Assembly: GCA_025358305.1 (NCBI GenBank)
Contig: JANYJZ010000003.1
Location: 62,001 to 126,000, forward strand
Direction of reading: 5' to 3'
DNA length: 64,000 nucleotides
Origin: Ignavibacteriota bacterium
GTDB lineage: Bacteria > Bacteroidota > Ignavibacteria > UBA10030 > SZUA-254
This document shows positions 1 through 9,860 of this stretch, in pieces. The translations under genes were made by a program, and so were the position numbers. The notes beneath the pieces were generated by a model that saw only the letters and a program-made list of their open reading frames with translations, searched no databases and had not been told where the DNA came from. Numbering within the stretch: the stretch's first letter is position 1; every line of letters starts with the position of its first letter.

Positions 1-340
1 CAAGATCGTCAACATCACCTCGATCGCCGGCGTGACCGGCAACGCGGGACAGGCAAATTACGCCGCCTCGAAAGCGGGCATGATCGGGTTCACAAAATCG
101 CTCGCGAAGGAACTCGGGTCCCGGAACATTCAGGTGAATGCCGTCGCACCGGGGTTCGTGGAGACCGACATGACGGCGAAGCTCAACGACGAACAGCGCA
201 AGAAGCTCGAGGAGAACATCCCTTTGAAGCGGACCGCGAAGCCCGAGGAGATCGCGGCGGTCGTGCGATTCTTTGCCTCACCCGACGCCAATTACATCAC
301 GGGTCAGGTGCTTTGCGTCGACGGCGGTCTCGTGATGTAG
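1..340 (+). CDS. fabG: 3-oxoacyl-ACP reductase, C-terminal part (runs off left end)
   Basis: Reduces 3-oxoacyl-ACP to 3-hydroxyacyl-ACP with NADPH in fatty-acid elongation, in the cytoplasm. The open frame enters from the window edge at base 2 and carries the short-chain dehydrogenase hallmarks: the catalytic serine in NITS near the left edge, then the YAASK box (Tyr-x3-Lys), and the usual C-terminus ending in VDGG-LVM. About 112 residues are present of roughly 245. acpP follows after 66 bases and fabF after that, the classical fab order, which settles FabG over other short-chain dehydrogenases. Confidence 0.95.
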   Translation, partial: KIVNITSIAGVTGNAGQANYAASKAGMIGFTKSLAKELGSRNIQVNAVAPGFVETDMTAKLNDEQRKKLEENIPLKRTAKPEEIAAVVRFFASPDANYITGQVLCVDGGLVM

Positions 341-406
341 CAAACCGGCTGTGAAAAATCATTCGTTCCCGAAAAACAGTAATCACAAACAAAAGGAGTA
401 CATGTT

Positions 407-643
407 ATGGCAGATGTCGCAGAGAAGGTCAAGGAGATCATCATGAACAAGCTCGGCGTCGAAGCGGCGCAGATCACCCCCGAAGCGTCGTTCACGAACG
501 ATCTTGGAGCCGACTCGCTCGATACCGTCGAGCTGGTGATGGAGTTCGAGAAGTCGTTCAATCTCCAGATCCCGGACGAAGATGCCGAAAAGATCGCGAC
601 GGTGGGAGACGCCGTAAAGTACATCTCAGCAAAAGCAAAGTAA
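407..643 (+). CDS. acpP: acyl carrier protein
   Basis: Carries growing acyl chains on a phosphopantetheine arm for the type II fatty-acid synthase. The 78-residue acidic protein has the [10 protein letters not shown] motif around the modified serine, the standard length, and four predicted helices. An AAAAGGAG ribosome site lies 8 bases before the ATG, strong as expected for a very abundant protein. It sits between fabG and fabF as in most bacteria. Confidence 0.98.
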   Translation: MADVAEKVKEIIMNKLGVEAAQITPEASFTNDLGADSLDTVELVMEFEKSFNLQIPDEDAEKIATVGDAVKYISAKAK

Positions 644-703
644 CGTGTGTGTCGGAGTTGTATCGTGCAGATCGGTAATCGCAACGACTAGCGTGGAGAA
701 GTG

Positions 704-1972
704 ATGACGAATGAAAATAACGGGCGACGCCGCGTCGTCGTGACCGGCCTTGGCGCCGTGACGCCGATCGGCATGGGAAAGAAGGAATTCTGGGAGAATT
801 CCCTCGCCGGAAAGAGCGGAGCGGGAAGGATCAAGGGATTCGACGCTGAGCAGTACGACACCAAGATCGCGTGCGAGGTGAAGAACTTCAATCCTCTCGA
901 CTTCATCGACAAGAAGTTGATGAATAGGATGGACCCGTTCACGCAGTTCGCCGTCGCATGCGCGGAAATGGCCGTGAAGGATTCGGGCCTCGACCTCGAG
1001 AAGGAAGACCGCGAACAGATCGGCGTCATCTTCGGCTCCGGCATCGGCGGTATGTGGACGTGGCATAAGCAGATGCACACCATCTACGAGACCGGCGGAC
1101 CGCACCGCATCAGTCCATTCTTCGTTCCCATGATGATCGCCGACATCGCCGCAGGCTACATCTCCATGCGCTTTCAGGTGAAGGGTCCGAACTACGCGAC
1201 GACATCCGCCTGCGCCACCTCATCGCACGCCGTTGCCGACGCATTCATGATCATCCAGCGCGGCGACGCCGACATCATGCTCACCGGCGGTTCCGAGGCC
1301 GCCATCTGTCCCATGGGGGTCGGCGGGTTCAATGCCATGAAGGCCCTTTCGACGCGGAACGACGAGCCGGAGAAGGCCAGCCGGCCGTTCGAACTCAACC
1401 GTGACGGGTTCGTCATGGGCGAGGGGGGCGGCATGCTCATCCTCGAGGAACTCACTCACGCCATGAACAGAGGTGCGCACATCTACGGCGAGATGGGCGG
1501 CATCGGCCTCACGGGCGACGCCTACCACATCACGCAGCCCGCGCCCGGCGGCGAAGGCGCGATCCGCTCGATGCGGCGCTGCCTCAAGGACGCCGGCGTG
1601 GCGCCTGAAAGAGTGGATTATATCAACGCGCACGGTACATCGACGTTGTTCAACGACAAGTCTGAGACCCAGGCGATCAAGACGGTGTTCGGGGATCACG
1701 CCCGCAAGCTCGTCGTAAGCTCAACCAAGTCCATGACCGGACACCTCCTCGGCGCCGCTGGCGCCGTCGAGGCGATCATCGCGGTCCTGGCCACGCAAGA
1801 GAACTGCGTCCCCCCGACGATCAATTATGACGTCCCGGACCCGGAATGCGACCTGAACTACGTGCCCAACAAGGCCATTGCAAAGACCGTCGACGTGGCG
1901 ATCAGCAACACGTTCGGATTCGGCGGCCACAATGCCTCATTGCTCTTCAAGAAGTTCAAAGAGAAGCCGTGA
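704..1972 (+). CDS. fabF: 3-oxoacyl-ACP synthase II
   Basis: Condenses malonyl-ACP with acyl-ACP, the elongation step of fatty-acid synthesis. The 422-residue protein has the complete Cys-His-His site: Cys170 in the TSACATSS block, a histidine in HGTST and another in the [12 protein letters not shown] block, then the NTFGFGGHN glycine loop near the end. I start at the ATG at 704, about 5 bases after GGAGA, rather than the GTG at 701, which is too close to that site. The gene is 60 bases downstream of acpP and 6 bases before rnc, so all are probably one transcript. Confidence 0.97.
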   Translation: MTNENNGRRRVVVTGLGAVTPIGMGKKEFWENSLAGKSGAGRIKGFDAEQYDTKIACEVKNFNPLDFIDKKLMNRMDPFTQFAVACAEMAVKDSGLDLEKEDREQIGVIFGSGIGGMWTWHKQMHTIYETGGPHRISPFFVPMMIADIAAGYISMRFQVKGPNYATTSACATSSHAVADAFMIIQRGDADIMLTGGSEAAICPMGVGGFNAMKALSTRNDEPEKASRPFELNRDGFVMGEGGGMLILEELTHAMNRGAHIYGEMGGIGLTGDAYHITQPAPGGEGAIRSMRRCLKDAGVAPERVDYINAHGTSTLFNDKSETQAIKTVFGDHARKLVVSSTKSMTGHLLGAAGAVEAIIAVLATQENCVPPTINYDVPDPECDLNYVPNKAIAKTVDVAISNTFGFGGHNASLLFKKFKEKP

Positions 1973-1978
1973 TGCGCG

Positions 1979-2752
1979 ATGACGGGTGTCCTCCAACGGT
2001 TACTCGCCCGCATCATCCCCCGGTGGAGCCGCTCCGGCGACGACGCCCCCGGCGTCGTTGACGTCGCGCGTCTCCAGCGGGTCCTCGGCTACACCATCAA
2101 CGACACACAGATCTTCACCGAAGCGCTTTCCCACCGGTCGTATCTCCAGATCTCCGGCGACCCTGCATCGGTCTCCAATGAACGGCTGGAATTTCTCGGC
2201 GACTCCGTCCTGAATCTCGTCGTCGCAGAGTACGTCTATCGCCACCATCCCTCGGCCCCGGAAGGGGATCTCACAAAAATGCGCTCCCGGCTCGTCAACC
2301 GCAAGGCCCTCAGCCTCTATGCGGAAGAGCTCCGGCTTGCCGACTTCATGCTCATGAGCCCCAGCGCGTCCCAGGTGATCCGCCGCGGCCTGGATACCAT
2401 CCTCGCGGACGCGTTCGAAGCGGTGATCGGCGCGGTGTATCTCGACGGCGGGTTCTCCCATGCGCAGCAGTTCGTCGAACGGACGGTCGACGAAGCCCTG
2501 CGGACCGGACTCATCGGTTCGGACGACGAAAACTTCAAGAGCCGCCTCCTCGAGGGCGTCCAGGCGAGCGGGCTTGGCGTCCCGCGATATCTCACTGTCC
2601 GCGAATCGGGACCCGATCACGACCGAACCTTCACCATCGAGGTCTACGTCGGGAACGTCTCCCGGGGCGTCGGTCACGGGAAGAACAAGAAGGATGCGGA
2701 ACAGGCCGCCGCGGAGCAGGCGCTCCGGAAGCTCGGGATGCTGCCTTCGTGA
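1979..2752 (+). CDS. rnc: ribonuclease III
   Basis: Cuts double-stranded RNA in rRNA maturation and mRNA turnover. The 257-residue protein has the RNase III signature NERLEFLGDSVL with its metal-binding acidic residues, a second acidic block in the LADAFEAVIGAVYLDGG region, and a C-terminal double-stranded RNA-binding domain ending GKNKKDAEQAAAEQAL. Length matches the family plus a short N-terminal tail of about 30 residues rich in Arg and Pro. It starts 6 bases after fabF; fab-rnc linkage is common. Confidence 0.96.
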   Translation: MTGVLQRLLARIIPRWSRSGDDAPGVVDVARLQRVLGYTINDTQIFTEALSHRSYLQISGDPASVSNERLEFLGDSVLNLVVAEYVYRHHPSAPEGDLTKMRSRLVNRKALSLYAEELRLADFMLMSPSASQVIRRGLDTILADAFEAVIGAVYLDGGFSHAQQFVERTVDEALRTGLIGSDDENFKSRLLEGVQASGLGVPRYLTVRESGPDHDRTFTIEVYVGNVSRGVGHGKNKKDAEQAAAEQALRKLGMLPS

Positions 2753-3171
2753 GTGCCGAGACCGCATGGGTCGAATCCGACGACGAGCTGAGGGCCATAC
2801 TGAAGAGCGCGAAGACCATCGCTCTCGTCGGTGCGTCGCCCAAACCTTGGCGCGACAGCAATGCCATCATGGGCGTCCTCATCGGACGCGGGTTTGACGT
2901 CATCCCGGTGAACCCGAATTACGGCGAGATCCTCGGGCGTCCCTGCGTTCCGAATCTCCGCGCCGTCGAGCGCCCCATCGATATCGTCAACGTGTTCCGC
3001 CGCCCGTCCGCGCTTGAAGAGCTCGCACAGGAAGCGGTCCTCGTCGGAGCATCCTGTCTCTGGCTGCAGCCGGGCGCCCTCGACGAACGCGCCGCCCGGT
3101 CCGCGGTGGCCTCTGGACTTCTCGTTGTCGCCGACCGCTGCATCGCGGTCGATTCTCGCAGACTCCTCTGA
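2749..3171 (+). CDS. CoA-binding domain protein (YccU type)
   Basis: A 140-residue stand-alone Rossmann protein of the CoA-binding-2 family. It shows the IALVGASP nucleotide-loop start, IPVNPNYGEILG, and the CLWLQPGA segment typical of this family. The GTG start overlaps the rnc stop by four bases (GTGA), showing translational coupling. Family members bind coenzyme A in crystal structures, but the physiological role is not established; no catalytic motif is visible. Confidence 0.85.
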   Translation: MSAETAWVESDDELRAILKSAKTIALVGASPKPWRDSNAIMGVLIGRGFDVIPVNPNYGEILGRPCVPNLRAVERPIDIVNVFRRPSALEELAQEAVLVGASCLWLQPGALDERAARSAVASGLLVVADRCIAVDSRRLL

Positions 3172-3194
3172 GCCGCCCGGCGCCGATCCCCTCC

Positions 3195-4523
3195 ATGAAG
3201 AACTTCCTCCTCTACGTCATCAGCCTCCTGAGCTCTGTCGTTCTCCTCCAGGGACAGGAGCGCGACTCGACGGCAGTGCGGCAGGCGCCGGATTCTCTGC
3301 GTCGCGTGAATGTCGTGACGGTCGACGGAAATACACAGACGAAGGATTTCGTCATCCTGCGGGAGATGACCCTCCGGCCTGGCTCCCGCATCTCGCCGGA
3401 ACTCCTCGAGTACGATAAGAACCGCATCTACAGCCTCGGACTCTTCAACCGCGTGGAGATCCGTGTCCAGCCGAAAGATTCGGCTGCGGCGGACCTCGTC
3501 GTAGAGGTCCACGAGCGCTGGTTCCTCTTCCCGTTCCCCATCTTCGGCCTGAAGGACCGCGATTGGGGGAAGGCATTTTACGGCATCGGTCTGCTCCACA
3601 ACAATTTCCGGGGCCGCAATGAAAAGCTGTTCGCGTCGCTCGTGCTCGGTTTTGACCCGTCGGTCTCGCTGTACTATCGGAATTCCTTCCTCGATGAGTC
3701 GGGGACGTTCTACTTGGAAGGCAGGCTCGCCCTGAGCCGGGTCCGTAACCGGAGCGTGCTGGCGAAGGAGCTTCTCGGAGACTTCGATGAGAAGCACTTC
3801 AGCGCGAGCGGTACCGTCGGACGGCGCTTCGGCATCTCGCATACGATCTGGGGATCGGTGGGGTACGAGCTCGTCGACATTCCGGAAAACCGTTCAGATC
3901 AGGCGATCTCGCCGGACGGGAAGGACGCGTTCCCTGTCGTGAGTCTCGGGTACATGTTCGATACCCGCGATCTGCGGGAATATCCGGCCGCAGGACAATT
4001 CCTGCGGCTCAGTGTGACAAAGATCGGGTGGCCGTCGAAGAATCTTGATCTCATCCGGTACGGCGCTGACGCGAGAGAATTCAAGCAGCTTCCTCTCGGG
4101 GTGACGCTTGGGATGCGGGTCTTTACCGATTGCGTGGCGGGAAGCCGGACGCCGAGCTACAATCACGTCTATTTCGGATACGGCGAACGGATACGCGGCC
4201 ACTTCAAAGAGGTCATGGAAGGGGAGAGCCAGTTCGGCGCGGTGGCAGAACTCCGCTACCCTCTCCTGACGCCACGGTACTTTGCCGTGGGCTTTGTCCC
4301 GAGGGAGTTCGGACTATGGCGCTTCGGCATCTCCGCTGCGGTCTTCGCCGACGCCGGGACGGTCTGGTTCCGCGGAGAGCCCGTGGCGCTCAACGAGTTT
4401 GCGAAAGGGTACGGATGCGGCCTCCATTTCCTGCTTCCCTACAGCGTAGTGCTCCGCACAGAGGTCGCCTGGAACGAGGCCCGGCGAGGCGAATTCATCA
4501 TCGACGTGGGTACATCACTTTAA
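3195..4523 (+). CDS. Omp85/BamA-superfamily outer-membrane protein with one POTRA domain
   Basis: A 442-residue exported protein: a hydrophobic signal segment at residues 1-20, one POTRA-like domain at about 35-105 (VTVDGNTQTKDFVILREM followed by GLFNRVEIRV), then a long beta-rich barrel of the surface antigen (D15) type. BamA itself has five POTRA domains, so this short form resembles the single- or few-POTRA Omp85 proteins of unclear cargo in FCB bacteria. It does not end in an aromatic residue (IDVGTSL). It lies 23 bases after the CoA-binding gene. An outer-membrane assembly or translocation role is inference. Confidence 0.8.
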   Translation: MKNFLLYVISLLSSVVLLQGQERDSTAVRQAPDSLRRVNVVTVDGNTQTKDFVILREMTLRPGSRISPELLEYDKNRIYSLGLFNRVEIRVQPKDSAAADLVVEVHERWFLFPFPIFGLKDRDWGKAFYGIGLLHNNFRGRNEKLFASLVLGFDPSVSLYYRNSFLDESGTFYLEGRLALSRVRNRSVLAKELLGDFDEKHFSASGTVGRRFGISHTIWGSVGYELVDIPENRSDQAISPDGKDAFPVVSLGYMFDTRDLREYPAAGQFLRLSVTKIGWPSKNLDLIRYGADAREFKQLPLGVTLGMRVFTDCVAGSRTPSYNHVYFGYGERIRGHFKEVMEGESQFGAVAELRYPLLTPRYFAVGFVPREFGLWRFGISAAVFADAGTVWFRGEPVALNEFAKGYGCGLHFLLPYSVVLRTEVAWNEARRGEFIIDVGTSL

Positions 4524-4539
4524 CAGGGCCGGAACGTCA

Positions 4540-5250
4540 ATGGATTACTTTTACACAACGGATATTCACGGAACGAGCTTCTCGATCGAGGGAGACGAGG
4601 CGGCGCACCTCTCGCACGTGATGCGCATGAAACCGGGGGACGAGATCCGCATCGTCGACGGGCGCGGCACAGCGTATGACGCACGGATCGACGCGCTGAC
4701 GAAGAAGAGCGTCAATGGCACCATCCTTGCCACCTACGTGCATCATAACGAATCGCAGCGCGAGGTCACGGTCGCGGTGGGACTATTGAAGAACCCTTCC
4801 AAGTTCGATTTTCTCATCGAAAAGGTGACGGAGCTCGGCGTGAGAGAGATCATGCCGATCACCACGGCGCGGACGATCTCCGCACACGCGAAGTCGGATC
4901 GGTGGCAGAAGCTGGCCCTCGCCGCGATGAAGCAGTCGGGGCGCTCTTTTCTCCCGAAGGTGCACGAACTGCGGACGCTCGCAGACGTTCTCGCCGATCC
5001 GCGGACGTACGACCGGAAGTTGATCGCGCATGAGCAGCCTGATCCTGCCGCGTTGCGATCGGGGGGATTTGCCGCGGGCTCGGCGATCATCTTGATCGGA
5101 CCGGAGGGGGGATTCACAGCGGAAGAAAAGAGCGCAGCCGAAAAAGCAGGATACCAACACTGGTATCTCGGCGAACGGAGGCTGAGGACCGAGACGGCGG
5201 CGATCGTCGCGGCGGCCATGGCGCTCATCGAGAGCGACCCGCTCGCATAG
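4540..5250 (+). CDS. rsmE: 16S rRNA (uracil-1498-N3)-methyltransferase
   Basis: Methylates N3 of U1498 in 16S rRNA using S-adenosylmethionine. The 236-residue protein has an N-terminal PUA-like part (AAHLSHVMRMKPGDEI) and the SPOUT knot signature near the C-terminus: LIGPEGGFTAEE, then YLGERRLRTETAA. Length is typical. It starts 16 bases after the Omp85 gene, with only a weak GGAAC ribosome site. It appears to be the last gene of the fab-rnc-rsmE run, because a new promoter follows at 5293. Confidence 0.95.
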   Translation: MDYFYTTDIHGTSFSIEGDEAAHLSHVMRMKPGDEIRIVDGRGTAYDARIDALTKKSVNGTILATYVHHNESQREVTVAVGLLKNPSKFDFLIEKVTELGVREIMPITTARTISAHAKSDRWQKLALAAMKQSGRSFLPKVHELRTLADVLADPRTYDRKLIAHEQPDPAALRSGGFAAGSAIILIGPEGGFTAEEKSAAEKAGYQHWYLGERRLRTETAAIVAAAMALIESDPLA

Positions 5251-5292
5251 AAAAGACCCTCTGCTTCCACGAACTACCGAGGACCCATCGGA

Positions 5293-5321
5293 TGGACAAT
5301 GGCGGGGCTATTTCTTATATT
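5293..5321 (+). promoter_or_regulatory. sigma-70-type promoter for the prolyl oligopeptidase
   Basis: TGGACA at 5293-5298 and TATATT at 5316-5321, with exactly 17 bases between. Transcription would start near 5328, leaving a leader of about 90 bases before the ATG at 5420. The element closely matches the one at 12026-12054, including the CCTGCGA-AATT bases after the -10 box. Seen directly in sequence; activity is inferred. Confidence 0.7.
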
Positions 5322-5419
5322 CCTGCGAGAAATTGGGAGCCGGTATGAGGCCATCGACATATGGGTGGCCAAGACGAGACCACTGTCGCACCAGTATCAC
5401 ACACTTGGAGAAGATCATC

Positions 5420-7540
5420 ATGGGAATCAAGAATTTCGCACGCGCAGCCCTGCTCGCGCTGGCGCCATTCGGGAGCATGAGCGTTCATGCACAGCCAGCC
5501 GCCACAGATCCCCCCGTCGCAACGATCATACCGAAGGCGGATACGCTGCACGGCGATGTCCGCGTCGACAACTACTACTGGCTGCGCGAGCGTTCGAATC
5601 CCGACGTGAAGAAGTACGTCGAAGCCGAGAACGCCTACACCGAAGCGAAGATGAAGCCCGCCGAGGCCTTGCGGGAAACGCTCTACAATGAGATGCTTCG
5701 CCGGATCAAGGAGACGGACGAGGATCCGCCGTATCGCCAGGGCAAGTACTTCTATTATTCCAGGTCGGAAAAGGGAAAGCAATACCCGATCTTCTGCCGG
5801 AAGAACGGAGATCTCGCCGCCGCCGAAGAGATCTACTTCGATCAGAATGAGATGGCGAAGGGCATCGCCTTCTACCGGCTGTGGGAGAATCAGGTGAGCC
5901 CCGACGGCAACTCGCTTGCGTTCTCGGTGGATACGAACGGCTCGGAAAACTACGTCATTCAGATCAAAAATCTCGTCGACGGCACGATCCTCAAGGACCG
6001 CATCGAGAACACGCAGGCGTTCACCTGGTCGACCGACAATAGGACGATCTTCTATACGATGGAGGATTCCGCCAAGCGCCCCTATCAGGTCTACCGCCAC
6101 ACGGTCGGGACCCCGTCGTCGGACGACAAGCTCATCTTCGAGGAGAAGGACGCCCTCTATACCGTCCGGCTTGACCGCACCCGGGACGACAAGTGTCTCT
6201 TCATCTATTCCGGGGCGTTCAACGCCACCGAATGCCGGTACATCCCGGCCGATCAGCCCGCGGCCGAGTTCAAGATCATCATCCCGCGCAGTCCCGGCCA
6301 CGAATACGACGTTGACCACTGGGGGACTGACTTCTATATCCGCACGAATAAGGACGCCAAGACCTTCCGGCTCGTCCGCGCGTCCGCGGCCGACCCGGGC
6401 GAGAAGAACTGGAAGGAAGTGATCCCGTTCCGGAAAGGGGTTACCATTGAAGGATTCGACATGTTCGCCAACTATCTCGTCGTCTATGACCGCGAGAAGG
6501 GCCTCCAGAAGATCCGGATCACCGACATGACGAGCAAGACGAAGCACGAGATCGGCTTCCCCGATCCCGTCTACACGGCCTCCGGAAACGTCAACATGGT
6601 GTTCGATACGAGGGTCTTTCGGTACAGCTATCAGTCCATGGTGCGGCCGTACTCCATCTTCGATTACAACCTTGAGACAAAGGAGCAGAAGCTTGTCAAG
6701 CAGCAGGAGGTGCTCGGCGGCTATGACGCCTCCAAGTATGAGTCAAAGCGGATCTTCGCCAAGGCGGCGGACGGCGTCGAGGTGCCGATCTCCCTTGTCT
6801 ACAAGAAAGGGGTGAAGCTCGACGGAACCGCGCCGCTCCACCTCTACGGATACGGCGCATACGGGATCTCCCAGCAGGCGGCATTCAGTTCGGCCCGTCT
6901 GAGTTATCTCGACCGCGGGGTCATCTTTGCGATCGCACACGTCCGCGGCGGCGCGGACATGGGCCGCGACTGGTACGACGACGGCAAGCTCATGAAGAAG
7001 AAGAACACGTTCACCGACTTCATCGCCTGCGCCGAACATCTCATCAAGGAAAAGTACACGAGCAAAGCGAGGCTGACGATCTCCGGCGGCAGCGCAGGCG
7101 GCCTGCTCATGGGCTCGGTCGTGACGATGCGCCCGGACCTCTTCAAGGCGGCGATCCTCGCCGTGCCGTTCGTCGACGCCCTCAATACGATGCTTGATCC
7201 GACCCTCATGTACACGGAGCAGGAGTATCTCGAGTGGGGAAATCCCCACGAACCTGCGGCATACAAGTACATGAAGTCGTACGATCCGTATACCAATGTC
7301 ACGGCCCGCGCCTATCCTGACATGCTCGTCAGAGCGGGATTCAACGACCCGCGCGTGAACTATTGGGAAGGGACGAAGTTCGTCGCGAAGCTCCGGGCCC
7401 TCAAGACGGACCATAACATCGTGCTCCTGAAGGTCAACATGGGCCAGGGACACATGGGCTCGACGGGAAGGTACGAACGCCTGAAGGAAGCCGCATACGA
7501 CTACGCGTATATCCTCCAAGAGTCGGGGATAATGCAGTAG
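5420..7540 (+). CDS. prolyl oligopeptidase family serine peptidase (S9A, oligopeptidase B-like), exported
   Basis: Cleaves short peptides; S9A enzymes exclude folded proteins through a beta-propeller lid. The 706-residue protein has a signal peptide (residues 1-28, ending SVHAQ), a propeller region at about 60-430, and a C-terminal alpha/beta hydrolase with nucleophile GGSAGG, an aspartate in the GFNDPRV loop and histidine in GQGHMGSTGRY. That triad context matches oligopeptidase B (PtrB) more than classical prolyl oligopeptidase, but specificity cannot be fixed. I use the ATG at 5420, 9 bases after GGAG; longer in-frame starts sit too close to the promoter at 5293. Confidence 0.9.
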   Translation: MGIKNFARAALLALAPFGSMSVHAQPAATDPPVATIIPKADTLHGDVRVDNYYWLRERSNPDVKKYVEAENAYTEAKMKPAEALRETLYNEMLRRIKETDEDPPYRQGKYFYYSRSEKGKQYPIFCRKNGDLAAAEEIYFDQNEMAKGIAFYRLWENQVSPDGNSLAFSVDTNGSENYVIQIKNLVDGTILKDRIENTQAFTWSTDNRTIFYTMEDSAKRPYQVYRHTVGTPSSDDKLIFEEKDALYTVRLDRTRDDKCLFIYSGAFNATECRYIPADQPAAEFKIIIPRSPGHEYDVDHWGTDFYIRTNKDAKTFRLVRASAADPGEKNWKEVIPFRKGVTIEGFDMFANYLVVYDREKGLQKIRITDMTSKTKHEIGFPDPVYTASGNVNMVFDTRVFRYSYQSMVRPYSIFDYNLETKEQKLVKQQEVLGGYDASKYESKRIFAKAADGVEVPISLVYKKGVKLDGTAPLHLYGYGAYGISQQAAFSSARLSYLDRGVIFAIAHVRGGADMGRDWYDDGKLMKKKNTFTDFIACAEHLIKEKYTSKARLTISGGSAGGLLMGSVVTMRPDLFKAAILAVPFVDALNTMLDPTLMYTEQEYLEWGNPHEPAAYKYMKSYDPYTNVTARAYPDMLVRAGFNDPRVNYWEGTKFVAKLRALKTDHNIVLLKVNMGQGHMGSTGRYERLKEAAYDYAYILQESGIMQ

Positions 7541-7595
7541 GGGGGGAAGTGAACTCCCGGCCTACAGCGATGTGATCGGTTCAATCAAGGAACGC

Positions 7596-7638
7596 AATGG
7601 TGCCTTCGGCCATCAGACAGGCCGGAGGCGCCATTTTT
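7596..7638 (+). terminator. Rho-independent terminator after the oligopeptidase
   Basis: An imperfect stem (AATGG-GCC-TTC-GGCC on the left, GGCC-GGA-GGCGCCA on the right) around an 8-base loop, followed by five Ts at 7634-7638. It lies 56 bases after the oligopeptidase stop codon. Confidence 0.7.
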
Positions 7639-7838
7639 CATTCTCCCCCCAGCCCCGCCGCACCGGGGGGCCCCTGGAAGGGAGGATCGGCCCTCTCCGG
7701 GGAGGGGACGGGCGAAAAGTTTGGTTCACTTTTTGCAGATTCAAATGCGTGTGCCTTGGAGCGCCGCGCATTTTGCGGCCGCTTTTGCCGGTTCGTCCGA
7801 CGCATGGTGCGCCTTGGCTGCAATGCGCTCGATCAACA
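7639..7838. other. non-coding gap, nothing recognised
   Basis: Two hundred bases between the terminator at 7596 and the promoter at 7839. GC-rich, with short runs of G and C; open frames here are short and lack family resemblance or ribosome sites. Confidence 0.5.
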
Positions 7839-7867
7839 TTGACTCTGCGACGGCGTACCTTTATCGA
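7839..7867 (+). promoter_or_regulatory. candidate promoter for the etf operon
   Basis: TTGACT at 7839-7844, 17 bases, then TATCGA at 7862-7867. A start near 7874 gives a leader of about 68 bases before the GTG of etfB at 7942 and would exclude the longer frame beginning at 7870. The -10 box is only a partial match. Confidence 0.5.
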
Positions 7868-7941
7868 TTTTGAAAAAGGACCGGTTGCACCTTGATCGGG
7901 CGTTGGATCCGCCGCTGACCAATCATCATGGAGAGGGTTCC

Positions 7942-8829
7942 GTGTACAACTCCATCGTTCTGGTGAAGCAAGTTCCCGATACCTCGAACATCTCCGGACA
8001 GGTGATGAAGGAGGACGGGACCGTGAATAGGGCGAAGCTGCCCGCCATCTTCAACTACGAGGACAGGGTGGCGCTGGAACTCGCCCTTCAGGTCAAAGAC
8101 CGCTTCGGAGGGACAATCACCGTCGTCACGATGGGGCCTCCCCGCGCGTCCGATGTGCTCCGTGAATGCCTCTTCATGGGCGCGAACAACGCCTACCTGA
8201 TCACCGATCGGAAGTTCGCCGGAGCCGACACGCTTGCCACGTCGTTCGTCCTTGCCGAGGCGATCAAAAGGATCGGCAACTACGATTTTGTCTTCGCGGG
8301 ACGGCAAGCGATCGACGGCGATACCGCTCAGGTCGGTCCGCAGACCGCCGAGAAGCTTGGCATCCCGCAGATCACCTACGCTGAAGCGATCCTGGACGTC
8401 CGGGACCGGACCGCGCGCGTTCGCAGGAAGATCGAGGGCGGATACGAGATCCTCGATGCAACGCTTCCGGTTCTCCTCACGGTCGTCAAGGACGCCGTCA
8501 CGCCGCGTCCGGTCAGCGCCAAGCGCCTCATGGCCTACAAGGGAGCAAAGTCGCTTCTGGAACTCGAAAAACTCGTCGAAGGGAACTCGCTTCTCTACAT
8601 CGACAAGCTCGTTCACGAGTACCAGGGCCGCTCGCTCTACATCCCCACGCTGACCGCCGATGACCTGCAGATCGATCTCGCGCGCTGCGGGATCAAAGGG
8701 TCGCCCACAAAGGTCTACCAGGTCGATTCCGTGGTCCTCGGCGGCGCGGGTCCGACCCGCATTGAGAACACCGGCGCAGGGATCTCCTCGCTGATCGACG
8801 ATCTCCTTGAAGACAAGATCCTGGGATAA
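7942..8829 (+). CDS. etfB: electron transfer flavoprotein beta subunit
   Basis: Small subunit of the ETF heterodimer, which takes electrons from acyl-CoA dehydrogenases; the beta subunit binds AMP or a second flavin. The 295-residue protein has the family start IVLVKQVPDTS and the signature region with FAGRQAIDGDTAQVGPQ. I start at GTG 7942, 5 bases after GGAGAGG; the upstream ATG frame overlaps the promoter. The neighbouring etfA and acyl-CoA dehydrogenase fix its role as a beta-oxidation type electron carrier. Confidence 0.95.
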   Translation: MYNSIVLVKQVPDTSNISGQVMKEDGTVNRAKLPAIFNYEDRVALELALQVKDRFGGTITVVTMGPPRASDVLRECLFMGANNAYLITDRKFAGADTLATSFVLAEAIKRIGNYDFVFAGRQAIDGDTAQVGPQTAEKLGIPQITYAEAILDVRDRTARVRRKIEGGYEILDATLPVLLTVVKDAVTPRPVSAKRLMAYKGAKSLLELEKLVEGNSLLYIDKLVHEYQGRSLYIPTLTADDLQIDLARCGIKGSPTKVYQVDSVVLGGAGPTRIENTGAGISSLIDDLLEDKILG

Positions 8830-8833
8830 TCCT

Positions 8834-9853
8834 ATGGCAGAGAACGGCAAAGAGGTCTGGGTCTTCATCGAGCAGCGCGTCGGCAAGCCCGCCGACGTAA
8901 GTCTAGAGCTTCTGAGCAAGGGCCGCAAGCTCGCCGATACCATGGGCGGAGCGCTGAAGTCCGTCGTGATCGGCGATGACGTCCGGTCCGTCGCGGTCGA
9001 CACCTTCCAGTTCGGCGCCGATGAGGCATTCCTTGTCCAGCACCCTGCGCTGAAGGATTATAGGACGCTCCCCTACGGCCGGATCCTGAACACCCTCGTC
9101 AAGAAGCACCAGCCCCGCATCGTGCTCTTCGGCGCGACCATCACCGGGAGGGACCTTGCGCCGCGGGTCGCTTCGCATACGATGAGCGGCCTGACGGCGG
9201 ACTGCACGGACCTCAGGATCGCCGACATCAGCTACCTCGGCAAGGAGTATCACAATCTCCTCCTCCAGATCCGTCCGGCCTTCGGCGGAAACATCATTGC
9301 GACGATCATCACGCCCGACAACCCGATCCAGATGGCGACGGTCCGTGAGGGAGTGATGGAGAAGCATCGGGCGGAGACCATCCGTCCCGTGCGCATCGTC
9401 GAGGTTCCGTACGTGCCCGACGCCGTCGATGACATGGTGAAGATCGTCGAGCAGCACCGCGAGGAGAACAAGATCAATCTCAAAGGAGCCCCGATCATCG
9501 TCGCCGGGGGCTACGGCCTCGGCACGAAGGAGAACTTCGCCCTCATCTATGAGCTGGCCCATGTCCTCGGAGGGGAGGTGGCGGGGAGCCGCGCCGCCGT
9601 CGACGCCGGGTATATCCCCTACGAGCGGCAGGTGGGACAGACCGGGGTGACGGTGCGGCCGAAACTCTACATCGCCGTCGGCATCTCCGGCGCCATCCAG
9701 CACCGGGCCGGGATGCAGGATTCGAACAAGATCATCGCGATCAATTCCGACCCGGACGCGCCTATCTTCGACGTCGCGCACTACGGGATCGTGGGCGACG
9801 CGATGGAGGTGGTGCCGAAATTCATCGACGCGTATAAACGAAGGTTGAAGTGA
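8834..9853 (+). CDS. etfA: electron transfer flavoprotein alpha subunit
   Basis: Large ETF subunit, holding the catalytic FAD. The 339-residue protein carries the C-terminal FAD domain signature: [49 protein letters not shown] and [23 protein letters not shown] at 8834 lies 4 bases after the etfB stop, giving the expected N-terminus (VWVFIEQR). Electrons collected here would pass to an ETF dehydrogenase not seen in this window. Confidence 0.96.
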   Translation: MAENGKEVWVFIEQRVGKPADVSLELLSKGRKLADTMGGALKSVVIGDDVRSVAVDTFQFGADEAFLVQHPALKDYRTLPYGRILNTLVKKHQPRIVLFGATITGRDLAPRVASHTMSGLTADCTDLRIADISYLGKEYHNLLLQIRPAFGGNIIATIITPDNPIQMATVREGVMEKHRAETIRPVRIVEVPYVPDAVDDMVKIVEQHREENKINLKGAPIIVAGGYGLGTKENFALIYELAHVLGGEVAGSRAAVDAGYIPYERQVGQTGVTVRPKLYIAVGISGAIQHRAGMQDSNKIIAINSDPDAPIFDVAHYGIVGDAMEVVPKFIDAYKRRLK

Positions 9854-9860
9854 ACCCCCC

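Noticed and set aside
2919-3842. A 307-codon minus-strand frame across the CoA-binding and Omp85 genes
   Set aside because: It lies opposite well-supported genes, has an arginine/glutamate-rich composition typical of antisense frames in GC-rich DNA, and shows no family motif.
5315-6547. A 410-codon minus-strand frame opposite the oligopeptidase
   Set aside because: Shadow of the S9 gene; biased toward Val, Arg, Asp and Gly, with no recognisable domain or ribosome site.
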